NCBI GenBank assembly: GCA_017476945.1
Contig: JAFUYV010000263.1
Location: 1-37,893 of the forward strand
DNA: 37,893 nt
Direction of reading: 5' to 3'
DNA from: Fretibacterium sp.
GTDB taxonomy: Bacteria > Synergistota > Synergistia > Synergistales > Aminobacteriaceae
The notes under the pieces were generated by a model. The model ran no database searches. It was not told the origin of the DNA and worked only from the letters and a program-made list of their open reading frames with translations. The position numbers and the translations under genes are program-made. Numbering within the stretch: position 1 is the stretch's first letter; the number at the start of each line of letters is the position of its first letter. Shown one piece after another: positions 8,212-17,429 of the stretch.

Positions 8212-9004
8212 CGGCAAACAGGGCCTCCTGCTCTATGGCTATCTTTCCCATGCGGCACATCTCCAGCAGGGCCAGGAGCGTCACCACCAGCGCTCGGACG
8301 CCCCGGATGGGCGTTGCTCCCCGCAGAGGATCCTTCGCCGCGCGACAGAGGGCGCTGAGATAGAGTGTCCCCTCCGCCTGAAGCTGCTCCTCCAGCTCCG
8401 CGATGCGCGTTTGTATCTGCTCCTCGTCCGGCACGGACTCGTTGGTAAAGCCGTCCCAGTCCGCGGCGTCCTCCTCAAGGAGCTGCGCCCTCCTGCGCCT
8501 CTTCTCCTGCTCGTAGCGTTCGTAGATGCCCCACCAAACGCGGCACATGAAGTAGAGGCCGCCCACGTCGTAATCCACGTCCGCCTGGGCGTCCCCCGTC
8601 CCCTCCTCTGGAGGAAGGCGGCGGAAACAGCGATTTTCGCGCTCCAGCTTTTCCGCCAGCCAGCGGGCCGCCGCACGGTAGGGACGGTAGAGCTCAAGGT
8701 ACCTCAGGATAGCCTCCTCGTCGACGGCCTCCAGCTCCTCCTCCGTGATGGGCTCCGCATCATCATCGCTGCGCGGCAGAAGGGAGCGCGTCTTCTCCAG
8801 CAACAACCCCGCCACCCTGTAGAAGAACTCCACCAGGGTCTCCACCGAGGCGTGCTGCGTGCGGGCCAGGTAGACGCCGTAAATGCGCACGAGCTGCGTT
8901 ATCTTAAGCTGAGAGGCCTGGAACTGCCGGCTCTCCACCAGGCTGCACAGCAGATCCAGCGGCCCGGAGAACCCTTCGACGGAGATGTTGAACGTCTCAG
9001 CCAA
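8183..9004 (-). CDS. scpA: Segregation and condensation protein A
   Basis: ScpA is the kleisin subunit that closes the SMC ring. The N-terminus (VEGFSGPLDLLCSLVE) and the ITQLVRIYGVYL helix are diagnostic, and the C-terminal winged-helix ends LLALLEMCRMGKIAIEQE. At 273 residues it is of normal length. It begins with TTG, seven bases after GAGGAG, 19 bases after the trpS stop region. Confidence 0.95.
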   Translation of the reverse strand: MAETFNISVEGFSGPLDLLCSLVESRQFQASQLKITQLVRIYGVYLARTQHASVETLVEFFYRVAGLLLEKTRSLLPRSDDDAEPITEEELEAVDEEAILRYLELYRPYRAAARWLAEKLERENRCFRRLPPEEGTGDAQADVDYDVGGLYFMCRVWWGIYERYEQEKRRRRAQLLEEDAADWDGFTNESVPDEEQIQTRIAELEEQLQAEGTLYLSALCRAAKDPLRGATPIRGVRALVVTLLALLEMCRMGKIAIEQEALFADVKVLTKSA

Positions 9005-9023
9005 CGAAAGACTCCTCTCCGGC

Positions 9024-10034
9024 TCACCTCGCCGGGTTCATCAGCAGCCCCATCGCGGGATAGAGGGTCGCCATCGTCTCCCGCGCCACGGCCCCGGCCT
9101 GCCGGGCCCCATCCGCCAGGATGTCATCCAGCAGCTTCTTGTTGCCCTCGTACTTCGCCCGGCGCTCCCGCACGGGCTCCAGCATCTCCTGGAGGTGCGC
9201 GTTCAGCTTCTTCTTGCACTCAATGCAGCCGATACCCGCGCTGCGACATCCCTGGGCGATCTCCGCCTTCTCTGCCTCGTCGGGGTTGAACACCTTGTGC
9301 AGGTCCCACACGGGGCACTTCTCCGGCGTGCCGGGGTCGGTCTTCCTCATGCGTGCCGGGTCGGTCATCATCGTCCGCAGTTTGCCCCAGACGGATTCCG
9401 CGGATTCAGAGATCTGAAGCGCGTTGCCGTAGGACTTGCTCATCTTCCGGCCGTCGATGCCCGGCACCTTTGGCGTCTTGGTGAACAGCGGCTGCGGCTC
9501 CACCAGCAGATTCTCGCCAAAGAAGTTGTTGAAACGCCGCACGATCTCACGGCTCAGCTCCAGGTGCGCGCTCTGATCCTCGCCCACCGGCACCAGGCTC
9601 GCCTTGTAGAGCAGGATGTCCGCCGCCATCAACACGGGGTAGCCCAGGAAGCCGTAGGTACCCAGGTCCTTGTCCCTGATGTTCTCAAGCTGCTCCTTGT
9701 ACGTCGGGTTGCGGTAGAGCCACCCCAGCGGGGTGATCATCCCCAGCGCGAGGGCCAGCTCCGCGTGCTGCGGGATGTGGGACTGAATGAAGAGCGGGCT
9801 CTTCTCAGGGTCCAGCCCCACGGAGAGCCAGTCGAGCAGCGCGGCGTAACAGTACTCGCCCGTGTTCGCGGAGTCCGCGTAGTTCGACGTCAGAGCGTGC
9901 CAATCCGCGATGCCGTAGAAACACTCGTAGTCCTCGTCGTTCTGAAGCTTCACAAAGTTGTTCAGCGCCCCGGCCATGTGCCCCAGGTGCAGGGGGCCCG
10001 TTGGCCTCATCAAGCTCAAAACCCGCTTCTTCAT
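9024..10034 (-). CDS. trpS: Tryptophan-tRNA ligase
   Basis: A class I aminoacyl-tRNA synthetase of 336 residues. The HIGH-type motif is HLGH (16-19), and the KMSKS motif is intact near residue 198 (GRKMSKSYGNAL). The GEDQSAHLELSREI segment and the PVLMAADILLY helix are typical of TrpS. There is no T-box-like leader in the 41-base gap upstream. Confidence 0.97.
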   Translation of the reverse strand: MKKRVLSLMRPTGPLHLGHMAGALNNFVKLQNDEDYECFYGIADWHALTSNYADSANTGEYCYAALLDWLSVGLDPEKSPLFIQSHIPQHAELALALGMITPLGWLYRNPTYKEQLENIRDKDLGTYGFLGYPVLMAADILLYKASLVPVGEDQSAHLELSREIVRRFNNFFGENLLVEPQPLFTKTPKVPGIDGRKMSKSYGNALQISESAESVWGKLRTMMTDPARMRKTDPGTPEKCPVWDLHKVFNPDEAEKAEIAQGCRSAGIGCIECKKKLNAHLQEMLEPVRERRAKYEGNKKLLDDILADGARQAGAVARETMATLYPAMGLLMNPAR

Positions 10035-10075
10035 CCTTCACACTCCCAAAAAAATCCCAAAGATCCTTTGTTTCC

Positions 10076-10858
10076 TCATATCCTGACGGGAGCCGCCAGG
10101 GCCCTTGCCTCGAGCAGGAGGACTTCCGCCCCCTCCTCCGCCAAAAGAGGCGCCAGGCGGCGCGCGAACTCCGGCAGGGAGGCGCGCTCCATCTCCCCGT
10201 GGTCGGCCACGGCGACGGAGAGCCCCGCGTTGTTCGCGTCGATCAGCTCATGATACTTCATGTCTGCGGTGAGGTAGAGGTCCGCGCCCAACGCCTTCGC
10301 CGCGGGCCAGAGGCTCCCCCCCGACCCGCCGCACAGGGCCACCCGCGACACCGGCCCGCCGCCCGGCGCGTAAGTGTCAATATGGCTCAGGCCCCACGCC
10401 GCTTTGACCCGCCCAGGGAACTCGTCCAGCGGGACGGGATTGGGCAGGAGGCCGCACATACCCAAACCGGAGCCGGGGTCCAGCGTCGTTGCCTCCTGAA
10501 GCCCCAGCAGGCGGGCCAGCTCTGTGTTCACGCCGGCCTTGTCCCAGTTCGTGTGCGCGGCCAGGATGGCGACATCGCGCTTGACGGCCTCCCGCCCGGC
10601 GCGCCCCGGCCCGGCGTTCAGGTCCAGTTTCTTGAGGGGATGGAAGAGCAGCGGGTGATGGCACAGGAGCGCCTGGCACCCCTTCGCTGCCGCCTCAGCC
10701 ACCGCTTGGGGAGTGGCGTCCAGCGCCACGGCCACCCGCCGCACGGGCGCCTCCAGGTCTCCCACCATCAGGCCAACGTTATCCCACTCCTCGGCCAGCT
10801 CAAACGGCGCGATCCGGTCCACCTGGCACAGCAGGTCCCGCACACGCATGGCGCTCAT
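10076..10858 (-). CDS. Nif3-like dinuclear metal-centre hexameric protein
   Basis: This 260-residue Nif3/YbgI-type protein has the double His of the metal site at 67-68 (CHHPLLFHPLKKL), the HTNWDKAGVN segment (about 104) and the C-terminal VADHGEME segment. The family binds two metal ions in a toroidal hexamer. Its function is unsettled; it is often annotated as GTP cyclohydrolase I type 2 homologue. It lies between trpS and an alcohol dehydrogenase. A second ATG lies at 10849. Confidence 0.92.
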   Translation of the reverse strand: MSAMRVRDLLCQVDRIAPFELAEEWDNVGLMVGDLEAPVRRVAVALDATPQAVAEAAAKGCQALLCHHPLLFHPLKKLDLNAGPGRAGREAVKRDVAILAAHTNWDKAGVNTELARLLGLQEATTLDPGSGLGMCGLLPNPVPLDEFPGRVKAAWGLSHIDTYAPGGGPVSRVALCGGSGGSLWPAAKALGADLYLTADMKYHELIDANNAGLSVAVADHGEMERASLPEFARRLAPLLAEEGAEVLLLEARALAAPVRI

Positions 10859-10879
10859 CCTCCCTCAGCGTCCTTTCTC

Positions 10880-12049
10880 CTAGTACGCCAGCTTGTAGAT
10901 CTCCAGCACGTCCTCCGCGTCCAGCTCCTTCAGCACGCCGAACTTGCCGTTCTTCGCGGCGTTGTCCGCCAGCTTCTGGATATCCTCCTCGGGGATGTCC
11001 AGCTCGCGCAAGGTGGTGGGCGCACCGATCTCGCGGAAGAAGTCCTCCAGCGCCTCGATAGCGCTGAGGGCCTTCTCCTCGTCGCTCACATCGTCGAAGT
11101 TATCAAAGACGTTCTCCGCCAGTCGCGCGAAGGGGACGGGGTTCTCCTCGTAGAGATGACGGGCCCAGGCCGGCATCATCACCGCCAGGGACGCCCCGTG
11201 CGGCACGTCGTACAGCAGGCTGAGCGAGTGCCCCAGCTTGTGGGACGAGAAGTCACCCCGCGCCGCCCGGCCGCAGGAGAAGAAGCCGCTGTGGGCAAGG
11301 GCCCCGGCCCAGGCGTACTCGGCCCGCGCGTCGTAATTCTGCGGGTCCTCGATCAGCTCCGGGATCAGCCGCATCATGCTGCGCACGAGGGCATAGCCCT
11401 GCTCGTCCATCATCTCTGTGCCCTCGTCGCCGTCCAGCACGCGCTCCAGGATGTGGGCGATGATGTCGATCCCGCCGTTGACCGTCTGCCGCTCCGGCAG
11501 GGACGTCTGAAGCGACGGGTCGATGACCGACACCTTTGGATGGATCAGGGGGCTGTTCATGGAGACCTTGGCCTCCTTCTCCGGGTTCGAGACCACCGCG
11601 ATGCCGTTCATCTCGCTGGAGGACGCCGAGACGGTCAGCACGCCGAAGATGGGAAGCGCCCTCTGCACCTCCGCTTTGCCCTCGAAGAAATCCCACACGT
11701 CGCCGTCGTAGCACGCGCCGGCCGCTACGGCCTTGGCCGTGTCAAAAACGCTGCCCCCGCCGATGGGGACCACCGCGTCCACGGGCGCGGCCTTGATGCG
11801 GGCCACCGCCTCGCGCACCTTGTCAATACGCGGGTTGGGCTTCACGCCGCCGATCTCCGGAAAGGCGATGCCGGCCTTCGTCAATGCCTGGGTGAGCTGA
11901 GCGTAGGCCCCATTCTTAAAGATCGCCTTGCCGCCGTAGAGCAGCAGCACGCTCTTGGCGCCCACCGCCGCGAGCTGTTCCACCAGCTTCGGGATCGTCC
12001 CCTTCCCGAAGAACACGATCGTCGGGTTCCACCACATGAAGTTCTGCAT
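10880..12049 (-). CDS. Iron-containing alcohol dehydrogenase (butanol-dehydrogenase-like)
   Basis: This group III dehydrogenase reduces aldehydes to alcohols with NAD(P)H. The nucleotide-binding motif GGGSVFDTAK is at residues 97-106. Metal ligands are Asp195 and His199 (GIDIIAHILE), then His270/His274 (HKLGHSL) and His284 (VPHGASLAVMMP). The MWWNPT N-terminus is typical of the YqhD/BdhA group. I chose the ATG at 12049 because AGAGGT lies seven bases upstream; a GTG nine bases earlier is also open. It probably regenerates NAD in fermentation. Confidence 0.92.
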   Translation of the reverse strand: MQNFMWWNPTIVFFGKGTIPKLVEQLAAVGAKSVLLLYGGKAIFKNGAYAQLTQALTKAGIAFPEIGGVKPNPRIDKVREAVARIKAAPVDAVVPIGGGSVFDTAKAVAAGACYDGDVWDFFEGKAEVQRALPIFGVLTVSASSSEMNGIAVVSNPEKEAKVSMNSPLIHPKVSVIDPSLQTSLPERQTVNGGIDIIAHILERVLDGDEGTEMMDEQGYALVRSMMRLIPELIEDPQNYDARAEYAWAGALAHSGFFSCGRAARGDFSSHKLGHSLSLLYDVPHGASLAVMMPAWARHLYEENPVPFARLAENVFDNFDDVSDEEKALSAIEALEDFFREIGAPTTLRELDIPEEDIQKLADNAAKNGKFGVLKELDAEDVLEIYKLAY

Positions 12050-12171
12050 CTGCGACACCTCTTGCCATTTACAAAAGTAGCTCTCTCGGGGACACCCGCC
12101 CCGTTGCAGTTTCGTCCGTTTCCCGGCGGTTCTTAACGGACGGCCCCCCGAAAAAGCGATATTCTGCCTCT

Positions 12172-12179
12172 GCTATAAT
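12172..12179 (+). promoter_or_regulatory. Extended -10 promoter for the SHOCT-like gene
   Basis: TGCTATAAT, an extended -10 box, lies about 100 bases upstream of the 12280 start. I see no clear -35. The 230 bases between alcohol dehydrogenase and this gene hold nothing else that I can identify. Confidence 0.5.
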
Positions 12180-12279
12180 ATCACAAAGCGCTGTAAATCC
12201 GCCTTCGGCTCTGCCTTGGGGAGCTCCCCCACGGTTGGCGGGGGCGAAGAAAATGACAAGGGGAACAGGGTGAAGGACA

Positions 12280-12777
12280 ATGAACAGCGAGATCAAGCGC
12301 AAGCTGGACGACCTCAACGAGCTTTTGGCCCAAAACTACATCACGGATTCGGAGTACGCCATCGCAAGGGAAAACGTACTGAGCGACGCGGGAATTGACA
12401 TCGTCCCCCGGATGGAGAGTACCGTGGGAAACAGCGCCAGGGACAGCATCCGACCCCTGACGCCGCGCAGGGAACAGCGCGGTGGGTGCGGCTGTTTCGT
12501 GATGCTCCTGTTGCTGCTCGTCGTCGCGGCAGGTTGCCTCTTTGCCCTGCCCGAGGATATTGTGCAGAAGATCCCCGGCGTGGGGCAGCTCCTGGAGGAG
12601 CAACGCTGCCAGGAATTGCGCCAGGCCGTGACGCAGTTCATCGACGACCTTCGGGGTAATCCCGCCCCGGTGGAGAGCAGCGCCCCGGGCGCGACCGGCA
12701 GCCCGGAGCTCAGTATCACCGCCACCCCCCTCCCGGACGCAGAGGAGACCCCGCGCTCGCCGGACCTCTCGAGATAA
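12280..12777 (+). CDS. Small single-pass membrane protein with SHOCT-like N-terminus
   Basis: The function is unknown. Residues about 8-33 (LDDLNELLAQNYITDSEYAI) look like a SHOCT motif, a short helical element found at the ends of many membrane proteins. A membrane segment follows at about 72-90 (VMLLLLLVVAAGCLFALP), preceded by a glycine/cysteine patch. The C-terminal 30-40 residues are rich in Pro, Ser, Thr and Glu. The ATG has AAGGA upstream. It stands alone, convergent with gpsA. Confidence 0.75.
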   Translation: MNSEIKRKLDDLNELLAQNYITDSEYAIARENVLSDAGIDIVPRMESTVGNSARDSIRPLTPRREQRGGCGCFVMLLLLLVVAAGCLFALPEDIVQKIPGVGQLLEEQRCQELRQAVTQFIDDLRGNPAPVESSAPGATGSPELSITATPLPDAEETPRSPDLSR

Positions 12778-12834
12778 CGGCCCCCCTTCATAGGCCTGGG
12801 GGCGGGATATCGAAGCTAAGGGGCCCGCTGCCCT

Positions 12835-13827
12835 TCAGCTTTGGTGCTCCGCCCGGGGTTCCCGGAAGAGGAGCCGCCCGATGACATCCTGAAGTGCCGC
12901 CCCCTCATAGAGAAGCGCGTGGACGCCCTCGGAGATAGGCAGCTCAACTCCACGGCTCCGCGCCAGCGCGACCAGCGCCCGCACCGTGTGCGCCCCCTCG
13001 ACCACCTCGCCGATCTCCGCAGCAGCCTCGTCGGGCCCCGCTCCCCGGCCGATGGCCATGCCGAAGCGGAAGTTGCGCGAGTGCAGGCTGTAACAGGTCA
13101 CCATTAGATCCCCGACGCCGGCCAGCCCCGCCAAGGTCGACAACTCCGCGCCCATCGCCATGCCCAGCCTCATGATCTCGGCCAGCCCCCGCGTCGCCAG
13201 CGCCGCCCGTGCATTGTCCCCAAGCTCCAGCGCGTAGGCCGTGCCCGCGGCAATGGCGATGACGTTCTTCACCGCCGCCCCCAGCTCCACGCCCGTCACG
13301 TCTCCGCTGGTATAGACGCGGAAGCGTGGACTGTTCAGCAGCTCCTGCCACTCCAAGGCGGCCTCCGGCTCGTGCGAGGCCACGATGACCGCTGTGGGCA
13401 GTTCGCGGACGACCTCCTCGGCGTGGCTGGGCCCGGAGAGCACGCTGAACGACGCCTTCGGCATCATCTCGTCAAATATCTGGTCCGGCATCAGGCCCGT
13501 TGAGATCTCGATCCCCTTGGAGAGACAGAGGAAGCGCTTTCCTCCCACCGGGAAAGACCTCACGCGCTCCAGAACTGCGCGGAGACTCTGAGTGGGGACG
13601 GCCAGGATCACGTGTCCCGGCTCAAGAGCTGCGCTCAGGCTGGATGTGGCGGTCAACGAGGAGGAGAGTGCGCACCCCTTCAGATGCCGTGGGTTTTCGT
13701 GTTTCTCGTTGATGGAGCACGCCTGTTCCGGGTCGCGGCACCACAGGAGGGCCCTCTCCCCCCGGCTGGCGAGGCTGTGGGCGATGGCCGTGCCGAAGCT
13801 TCCAGCTCCAAGGATTGAGATGGGCAT
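12835..13827 (-). CDS. gpsA: Glycerol-3-phosphate dehydrogenase [NAD(P)+]
   Basis: The enzyme makes sn-glycerol-3-phosphate for phospholipids from dihydroxyacetone phosphate. The N-terminal ILGAGSFGTAIA is the dinucleotide fold. LSKGIE, LSGPSHAEEV, the catalytic-lysine segment AAVKNVIAIAAG and AGVGDLMVTC are characteristic. The frame is open further upstream, but the ATG at 13827 fits the family start, lies two bases after the upstream stop and has GGGGAG nearby. The product has 330 residues. Confidence 0.96.
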   Translation of the reverse strand: MPISILGAGSFGTAIAHSLASRGERALLWCRDPEQACSINEKHENPRHLKGCALSSSLTATSSLSAALEPGHVILAVPTQSLRAVLERVRSFPVGGKRFLCLSKGIEISTGLMPDQIFDEMMPKASFSVLSGPSHAEEVVRELPTAVIVASHEPEAALEWQELLNSPRFRVYTSGDVTGVELGAAVKNVIAIAAGTAYALELGDNARAALATRGLAEIMRLGMAMGAELSTLAGLAGVGDLMVTCYSLHSRNFRFGMAIGRGAGPDEAAAEIGEVVEGAHTVRALVALARSRGVELPISEGVHALLYEGAALQDVIGRLLFREPRAEHQS

Positions 13828-13828
13828 A

Positions 13829-15175
13829 TCAGAGACTCCCCTCTCTCGGCCGAACGGCCAGGGTGAGCCCCTCAACGGCGGTCACGATGCCTGCGTCCCC
13901 GGCGTGGAGGACACACTCCTGTGAACGCTCTGCCGGAGAGTCCGCCAAGCGGGCTCTCCACAGCTCGCCGCGGCAGCGCACCTGCCCGCCCTCCAGCGCC
14001 GTCCCCACGTCCGAGATGGCTTCGACCTCCAGTCCCACCATCCCCTGGGCGCCGGTCGTTACCTTCCGCCTCAGCCCGCGCACGACGAGGAACGCGAACA
14101 GCAGGAAACATATCCCAAGCCCCAGCGCCGTCCCCACGATGGCGGAGAGGGACAGTCGCAGCAGCTCGCCGCCCGGCGCCTGAAACAGGAATACGCCGCC
14201 CAGGCAGAACACGGGAAGCCCCAGCAGGGTGAGGAGCCCCGTCCCGCCGATAAAGAGGTCCAGCGCCATGACCAGAAGTCCCGCGGCCAGCAAAGCCACG
14301 CCCGCCCAACTGAATGGCAGCATCTTCAGACCGATGGCCCCCAGGAGGAGCATCAGCCCGCCGGCCGTCCCCAGCATGAAGCCGCCCGGCGTGATGACCT
14401 CAAAGAAGATCGCCATCAATCCGCCGGAGAGCAGCAGGTAGGCGATGTCGGGGCTTGAGACGAACTGTATCAGCCGTTCCCGCCAGGACATCTCCGCCCT
14501 CACGACCGGCACGCCGGGCTGGAGCTCGATCTTCGTGGTTCGGGACTCCAGCCTGACCGTGCGGCCGGAGATGGCCGCCAGGAGAGCGGGCACGCCCTCG
14601 GCAATGAGGTCGATCGCTCCCGCCTCCAAGGCTTCCTGCGCCGTCAGGGAAAGGCTTTCCTCAATCATCTGTTCCGCCGCCTCCTGATTCCGCCCCCGGA
14701 GCTGGACCACAGAGCGCATCTGAGCCCGGAGGTCGTTCAGGACCTTGCGGCTCATCTCCCCGTCCTCAATGTCCTTGCCCGACGCCACCACGGGGTGCGC
14801 CGCGCCGATGTTCGTGCCCGGGGCCATCGCCGCGATGTGGGCCGCCTGGACGATGAAGGCCCCCGCCGACGCGGCCCGCCCCCCTGGCGGCACCCACACG
14901 GCTACCGGGACGCGAGAGGCGAGGATCGACTGGACGATGCCGCGCATGGCCTCCACCAGACCGCCGGGGGTGTCAAGCTGCAGCACCACGAGGGAACAGT
15001 CCCCCTCCTCCGCCTCGCTCAGCGTCTGCTGGACGAACTCCTCCATCTGCACCCCCACGGTCCCCGTCAGGGGGACGAGAAGGACGCGGCCCCCGGCCCG
15101 GCAGGAGGCCGCATTCCAGGCTAGAAGCGCGAGGGCCAGGAGAACGCTGCAAATCGCGTTGTTCAGACTTCGCAT
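13829..15175 (-). CDS. NfeD-family membrane protease with ClpP-like serine protease domain
   Basis: This full-length NfeD1b-type protein has 448 residues. A signal peptide (about 1-27, ending ASCRAGG) is followed by a ClpP/SppA-like domain with GGLVEAMRGIVQSI and AASAGAFI, whose Ser is the expected nucleophile. After that come four to five membrane helices (about 245-375) and a C-terminal OB-like NfeD domain (GAQGMVGLEVEAISDV). Such proteins cleave membrane partners, often stomatin homologues; no stomatin gene is in this window. It is followed directly by gpsA. Confidence 0.92.
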   Translation of the reverse strand: MRSLNNAICSVLLALALLAWNAASCRAGGRVLLVPLTGTVGVQMEEFVQQTLSEAEEGDCSLVVLQLDTPGGLVEAMRGIVQSILASRVPVAVWVPPGGRAASAGAFIVQAAHIAAMAPGTNIGAAHPVVASGKDIEDGEMSRKVLNDLRAQMRSVVQLRGRNQEAAEQMIEESLSLTAQEALEAGAIDLIAEGVPALLAAISGRTVRLESRTTKIELQPGVPVVRAEMSWRERLIQFVSSPDIAYLLLSGGLMAIFFEVITPGGFMLGTAGGLMLLLGAIGLKMLPFSWAGVALLAAGLLVMALDLFIGGTGLLTLLGLPVFCLGGVFLFQAPGGELLRLSLSAIVGTALGLGICFLLFAFLVVRGLRRKVTTGAQGMVGLEVEAISDVGTALEGGQVRCRGELWRARLADSPAERSQECVLHAGDAGIVTAVEGLTLAVRPREGSL

Positions 15176-15351
15176 CGTTTACACCTCACTTATCATGCTC
15201 GATATCCTCTGCCTTATGATACTACTCATCGGGCCCCTTCACATCCCCCCGACGTTTGGGGAAAAGGGCCCTGGATATCATATCATCTAGGGAAATGAAT
15301 ATTTCCTGCGTGGACGGGTCCCCCCTCTCACTCTCCCTAAAACGGCATAAT

Positions 15352-15361
15352 GCTATATAAT
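15352..15361 (+). promoter_or_regulatory. Candidate promoter of the transketolase-transaldolase pair
   Basis: TGCTATATAAT stands about 50 bases before the transketolase ATG and contains TATAAT with an upstream TG. No convincing -35 is visible. The 236-base gap between nfeD and tkt holds no gene that I can see. Confidence 0.45.
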
Positions 15362-15411
15362 TAGAACATCACCAAAATAGGTCTCCCGATTTTATGAAGG
15401 AGTGAAGCTCA

Positions 15412-17349
15412 ATGTCCTTACCGAAGTTAAACGGTTTTCCGGCGGAGAAGCTCACCGGTGAGCAGCTCTCTGCCCTTCAGTCCGCGGCCCGTGACGCCCG
15501 CGTCAGCGCCGTGACGATGGTTGCCGCCGCCAAAAGCGGGCATCCGGCCGGCGCGTTCTCCAGCATGGAGATGTTCATGACCGTCTTTGGCGTTGCGCGG
15601 AACCTGACGGCCCCCCAGGCTGAACCGGGGGAGAGGGATTTTGTCGTCGTGTCGCACGGGCACACCTCAGCGGGAGCCTACGCGGCCCTGGCGGAGTGGG
15701 GTTTCGTGGACAGGGACGAGGTGAGGGCGCATTTCCGCCACTGCCACAGCGCTTTCCAGGGTCATGTGACGCGCGAGGTTCCTGGTGTGGACTGGGGAAC
15801 GGGGAACCTGGGGCAGGGGCTCTCCGCGGGTGTGGGTTTCGCCCTGTCCCAGCGCGTGCGCGGACATCGGGGCCGCGCCTACGTCCTGATGGGGGACGGC
15901 GGCCAGCCCAAGGGGCAATTGGCCGAGGCCCGGCGCGTCGCCGTCAAGGAGAAGCTGACGAACGTGGTGGCCTTAGTGGACTGGAACAACATCCAAATCA
16001 ACGGGGATCGCGAGACCGTCATGCCCTGCAACGTACGGGCGATTTGGGAGGCGGACGGCTGGGAGGCCGTGGAGTGTGACGGGCATTCCTTCCCGGCGCT
16101 CTATGAGGCGCTTCGAACCGCCGGGCAGCGCGGAAAGCCCACGGTGTTGCTGTGCCATACGCTGATGGGCAAGGACGGCGGGCCCATGGAGGGCATCCCG
16201 GACTATCATGGAAAGGCCCCCAGCCCGGAGGTCTATGCTCAGGTCGTTCAAGGGCTTGGCGGAAGTTCAGATATCCTGACCCGCGCTCAGGAGGCCCGCA
16301 AGTCCGCCCCGGCCTACAGGGGCCGCGAGGTGCCGCTTCCCCCTGCGCCCTCCCTTGACCTGGGGACTCCGCGAACCTATGAAGGGCCCAAGGCGTCGGA
16401 CAACCGCGGGGCTTTCGGTAAGGCGCTGGCCGATATTGGCGCGCTGAACTACAAGAAGCCGGGCAGGACGCCCATCCTTGTCTTTGACTGCGACCTGGCC
16501 CCCTCTGTCATGACCGGCGGCTTCCGCGACGCCTGCCCGGAGAATTACGTGCAGTGCGGCATTCAGGAGCACAACACCGCCACGGTGTCCGGCGCGGCCG
16601 CGTCCACGGGCGTGATTTCCGTCTGGGCGGACTTCGGCGTGTTCGGCATCGACGAGGTTTACAACCAGCAGCGTTTGAACGACATCAACCACGCGGGCAA
16701 CAAAACCGTCCTGACCCACGTGGGGCTGGATGTCGGCGAGGATGGCAAGACGCACCAGTGCATTGACTACGTGGGGCTGATGCGGAATATGTTTGGCTGG
16801 AAGTTAGTCGTCCCCATCGACCCCAACCAGACGGATCGCGCTACGCGGTGGATGCTTGCCACGCCGGGCTGCATCGCTCTGGCCGTGGGGCGCAGCAAGC
16901 TCAATACCGTGACGGACGCGGGCGGCAAGCCGCTCTTCGCGGGGGATTATCAGTTCGAGTACGGCAGGGCCGTAAAACTGCGGCAGGGCAGGGACGGCTC
17001 GATCTTCGCCCTCGGGGCCATGGCTCAGACCGCGCTGGAGGCGGCGGAGCTTCTGGCGAAGGATGGCGTCACCGTGACGGTGTGGGGTGTGGCCTGCCCG
17101 CTGGAGGTGGACCGCGAAGCCCTCAGGGAGGCCGCGCAGGCGGGGCCCATCCTGACCGTTGAGGACCACCACGTGGACACCGGCATGGGCGCGATCATGG
17201 TCCTGACGGCGGCGCGGGAGGGCGTGACGCCTGGAAAGTTCAAGACGCTGGGCGTGAGCCGTTATGGCGCGTCTGGCTCGTCGGCCGACGTTTATGCGGA
17301 CATGGGCCTCTCCGCCCAGGGCGTCGCCTCGGCGTTCCGCGGAAACTAA
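15412..17349 (+). CDS. tkt: Transketolase
   Basis: This thiamine diphosphate enzyme moves two-carbon units between sugar phosphates. It is 645 residues, one polypeptide. GHPAG (43-47), GDGG with a following WNN (about 163-190) binding diphosphate and metal, and the CGIQEHNTATVSGAA segment with the catalytic Glu (about 384) mark the PP and Pyr domains. The sequence between MGDGGQPKGQ and the C-terminal domain differs from the classic E. coli type. AAGGAG lies before the ATG. A hairpin separates it from the transaldolase gene, its pathway partner. Confidence 0.93.
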   Translation: MSLPKLNGFPAEKLTGEQLSALQSAARDARVSAVTMVAAAKSGHPAGAFSSMEMFMTVFGVARNLTAPQAEPGERDFVVVSHGHTSAGAYAALAEWGFVDRDEVRAHFRHCHSAFQGHVTREVPGVDWGTGNLGQGLSAGVGFALSQRVRGHRGRAYVLMGDGGQPKGQLAEARRVAVKEKLTNVVALVDWNNIQINGDRETVMPCNVRAIWEADGWEAVECDGHSFPALYEALRTAGQRGKPTVLLCHTLMGKDGGPMEGIPDYHGKAPSPEVYAQVVQGLGGSSDILTRAQEARKSAPAYRGREVPLPPAPSLDLGTPRTYEGPKASDNRGAFGKALADIGALNYKKPGRTPILVFDCDLAPSVMTGGFRDACPENYVQCGIQEHNTATVSGAAASTGVISVWADFGVFGIDEVYNQQRLNDINHAGNKTVLTHVGLDVGEDGKTHQCIDYVGLMRNMFGWKLVVPIDPNQTDRATRWMLATPGCIALAVGRSKLNTVTDAGGKPLFAGDYQFEYGRAVKLRQGRDGSIFALGAMAQTALEAAELLAKDGVTVTVWGVACPLEVDREALREAAQAGPILTVEDHHVDTGMGAIMVLTAAREGVTPGKFKTLGVSRYGASGSSADVYADMGLSAQGVASAFRGN

Positions 17350-17363
17350 CGCGGGCTTCTCGT

Positions 17364-17398
17364 GCTGGCTCCCCAAGGGAGCCAGCTGTTTAATTTTT
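17364..17398 (+). terminator. Intrinsic terminator or attenuator between tkt and tal
   Basis: A perfect 10-bp stem GCTGGCTCCC with a 3-base loop CAA is followed by TGTTTAATTTTT. It lies in the 80-base gap before tal, so it may lower read-through into tal. Confidence 0.75.
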
Positions 17399-17429
17399 AG
17401 AAATTCATCTTGAAATGGAGGAATAAATC

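Noticed and set aside
10035-10075. T-box or tryptophan attenuator ahead of trpS
   Set aside because: The gap is only 41 bases and shows no Trp-rich leader or T-box sequence.
10001-12136. 711-codon plus-strand open frame
   Set aside because: It lies antisense to the Nif3-like and alcohol dehydrogenase genes, both of which have clear motifs.
12778-12834. GC-rich inverted repeat GCCCCC...GGGGGC between the SHOCT-like gene and gpsA
   Set aside because: It has a six-base stem, a 12-base loop and no T run on either strand, so a terminator call is not supported.
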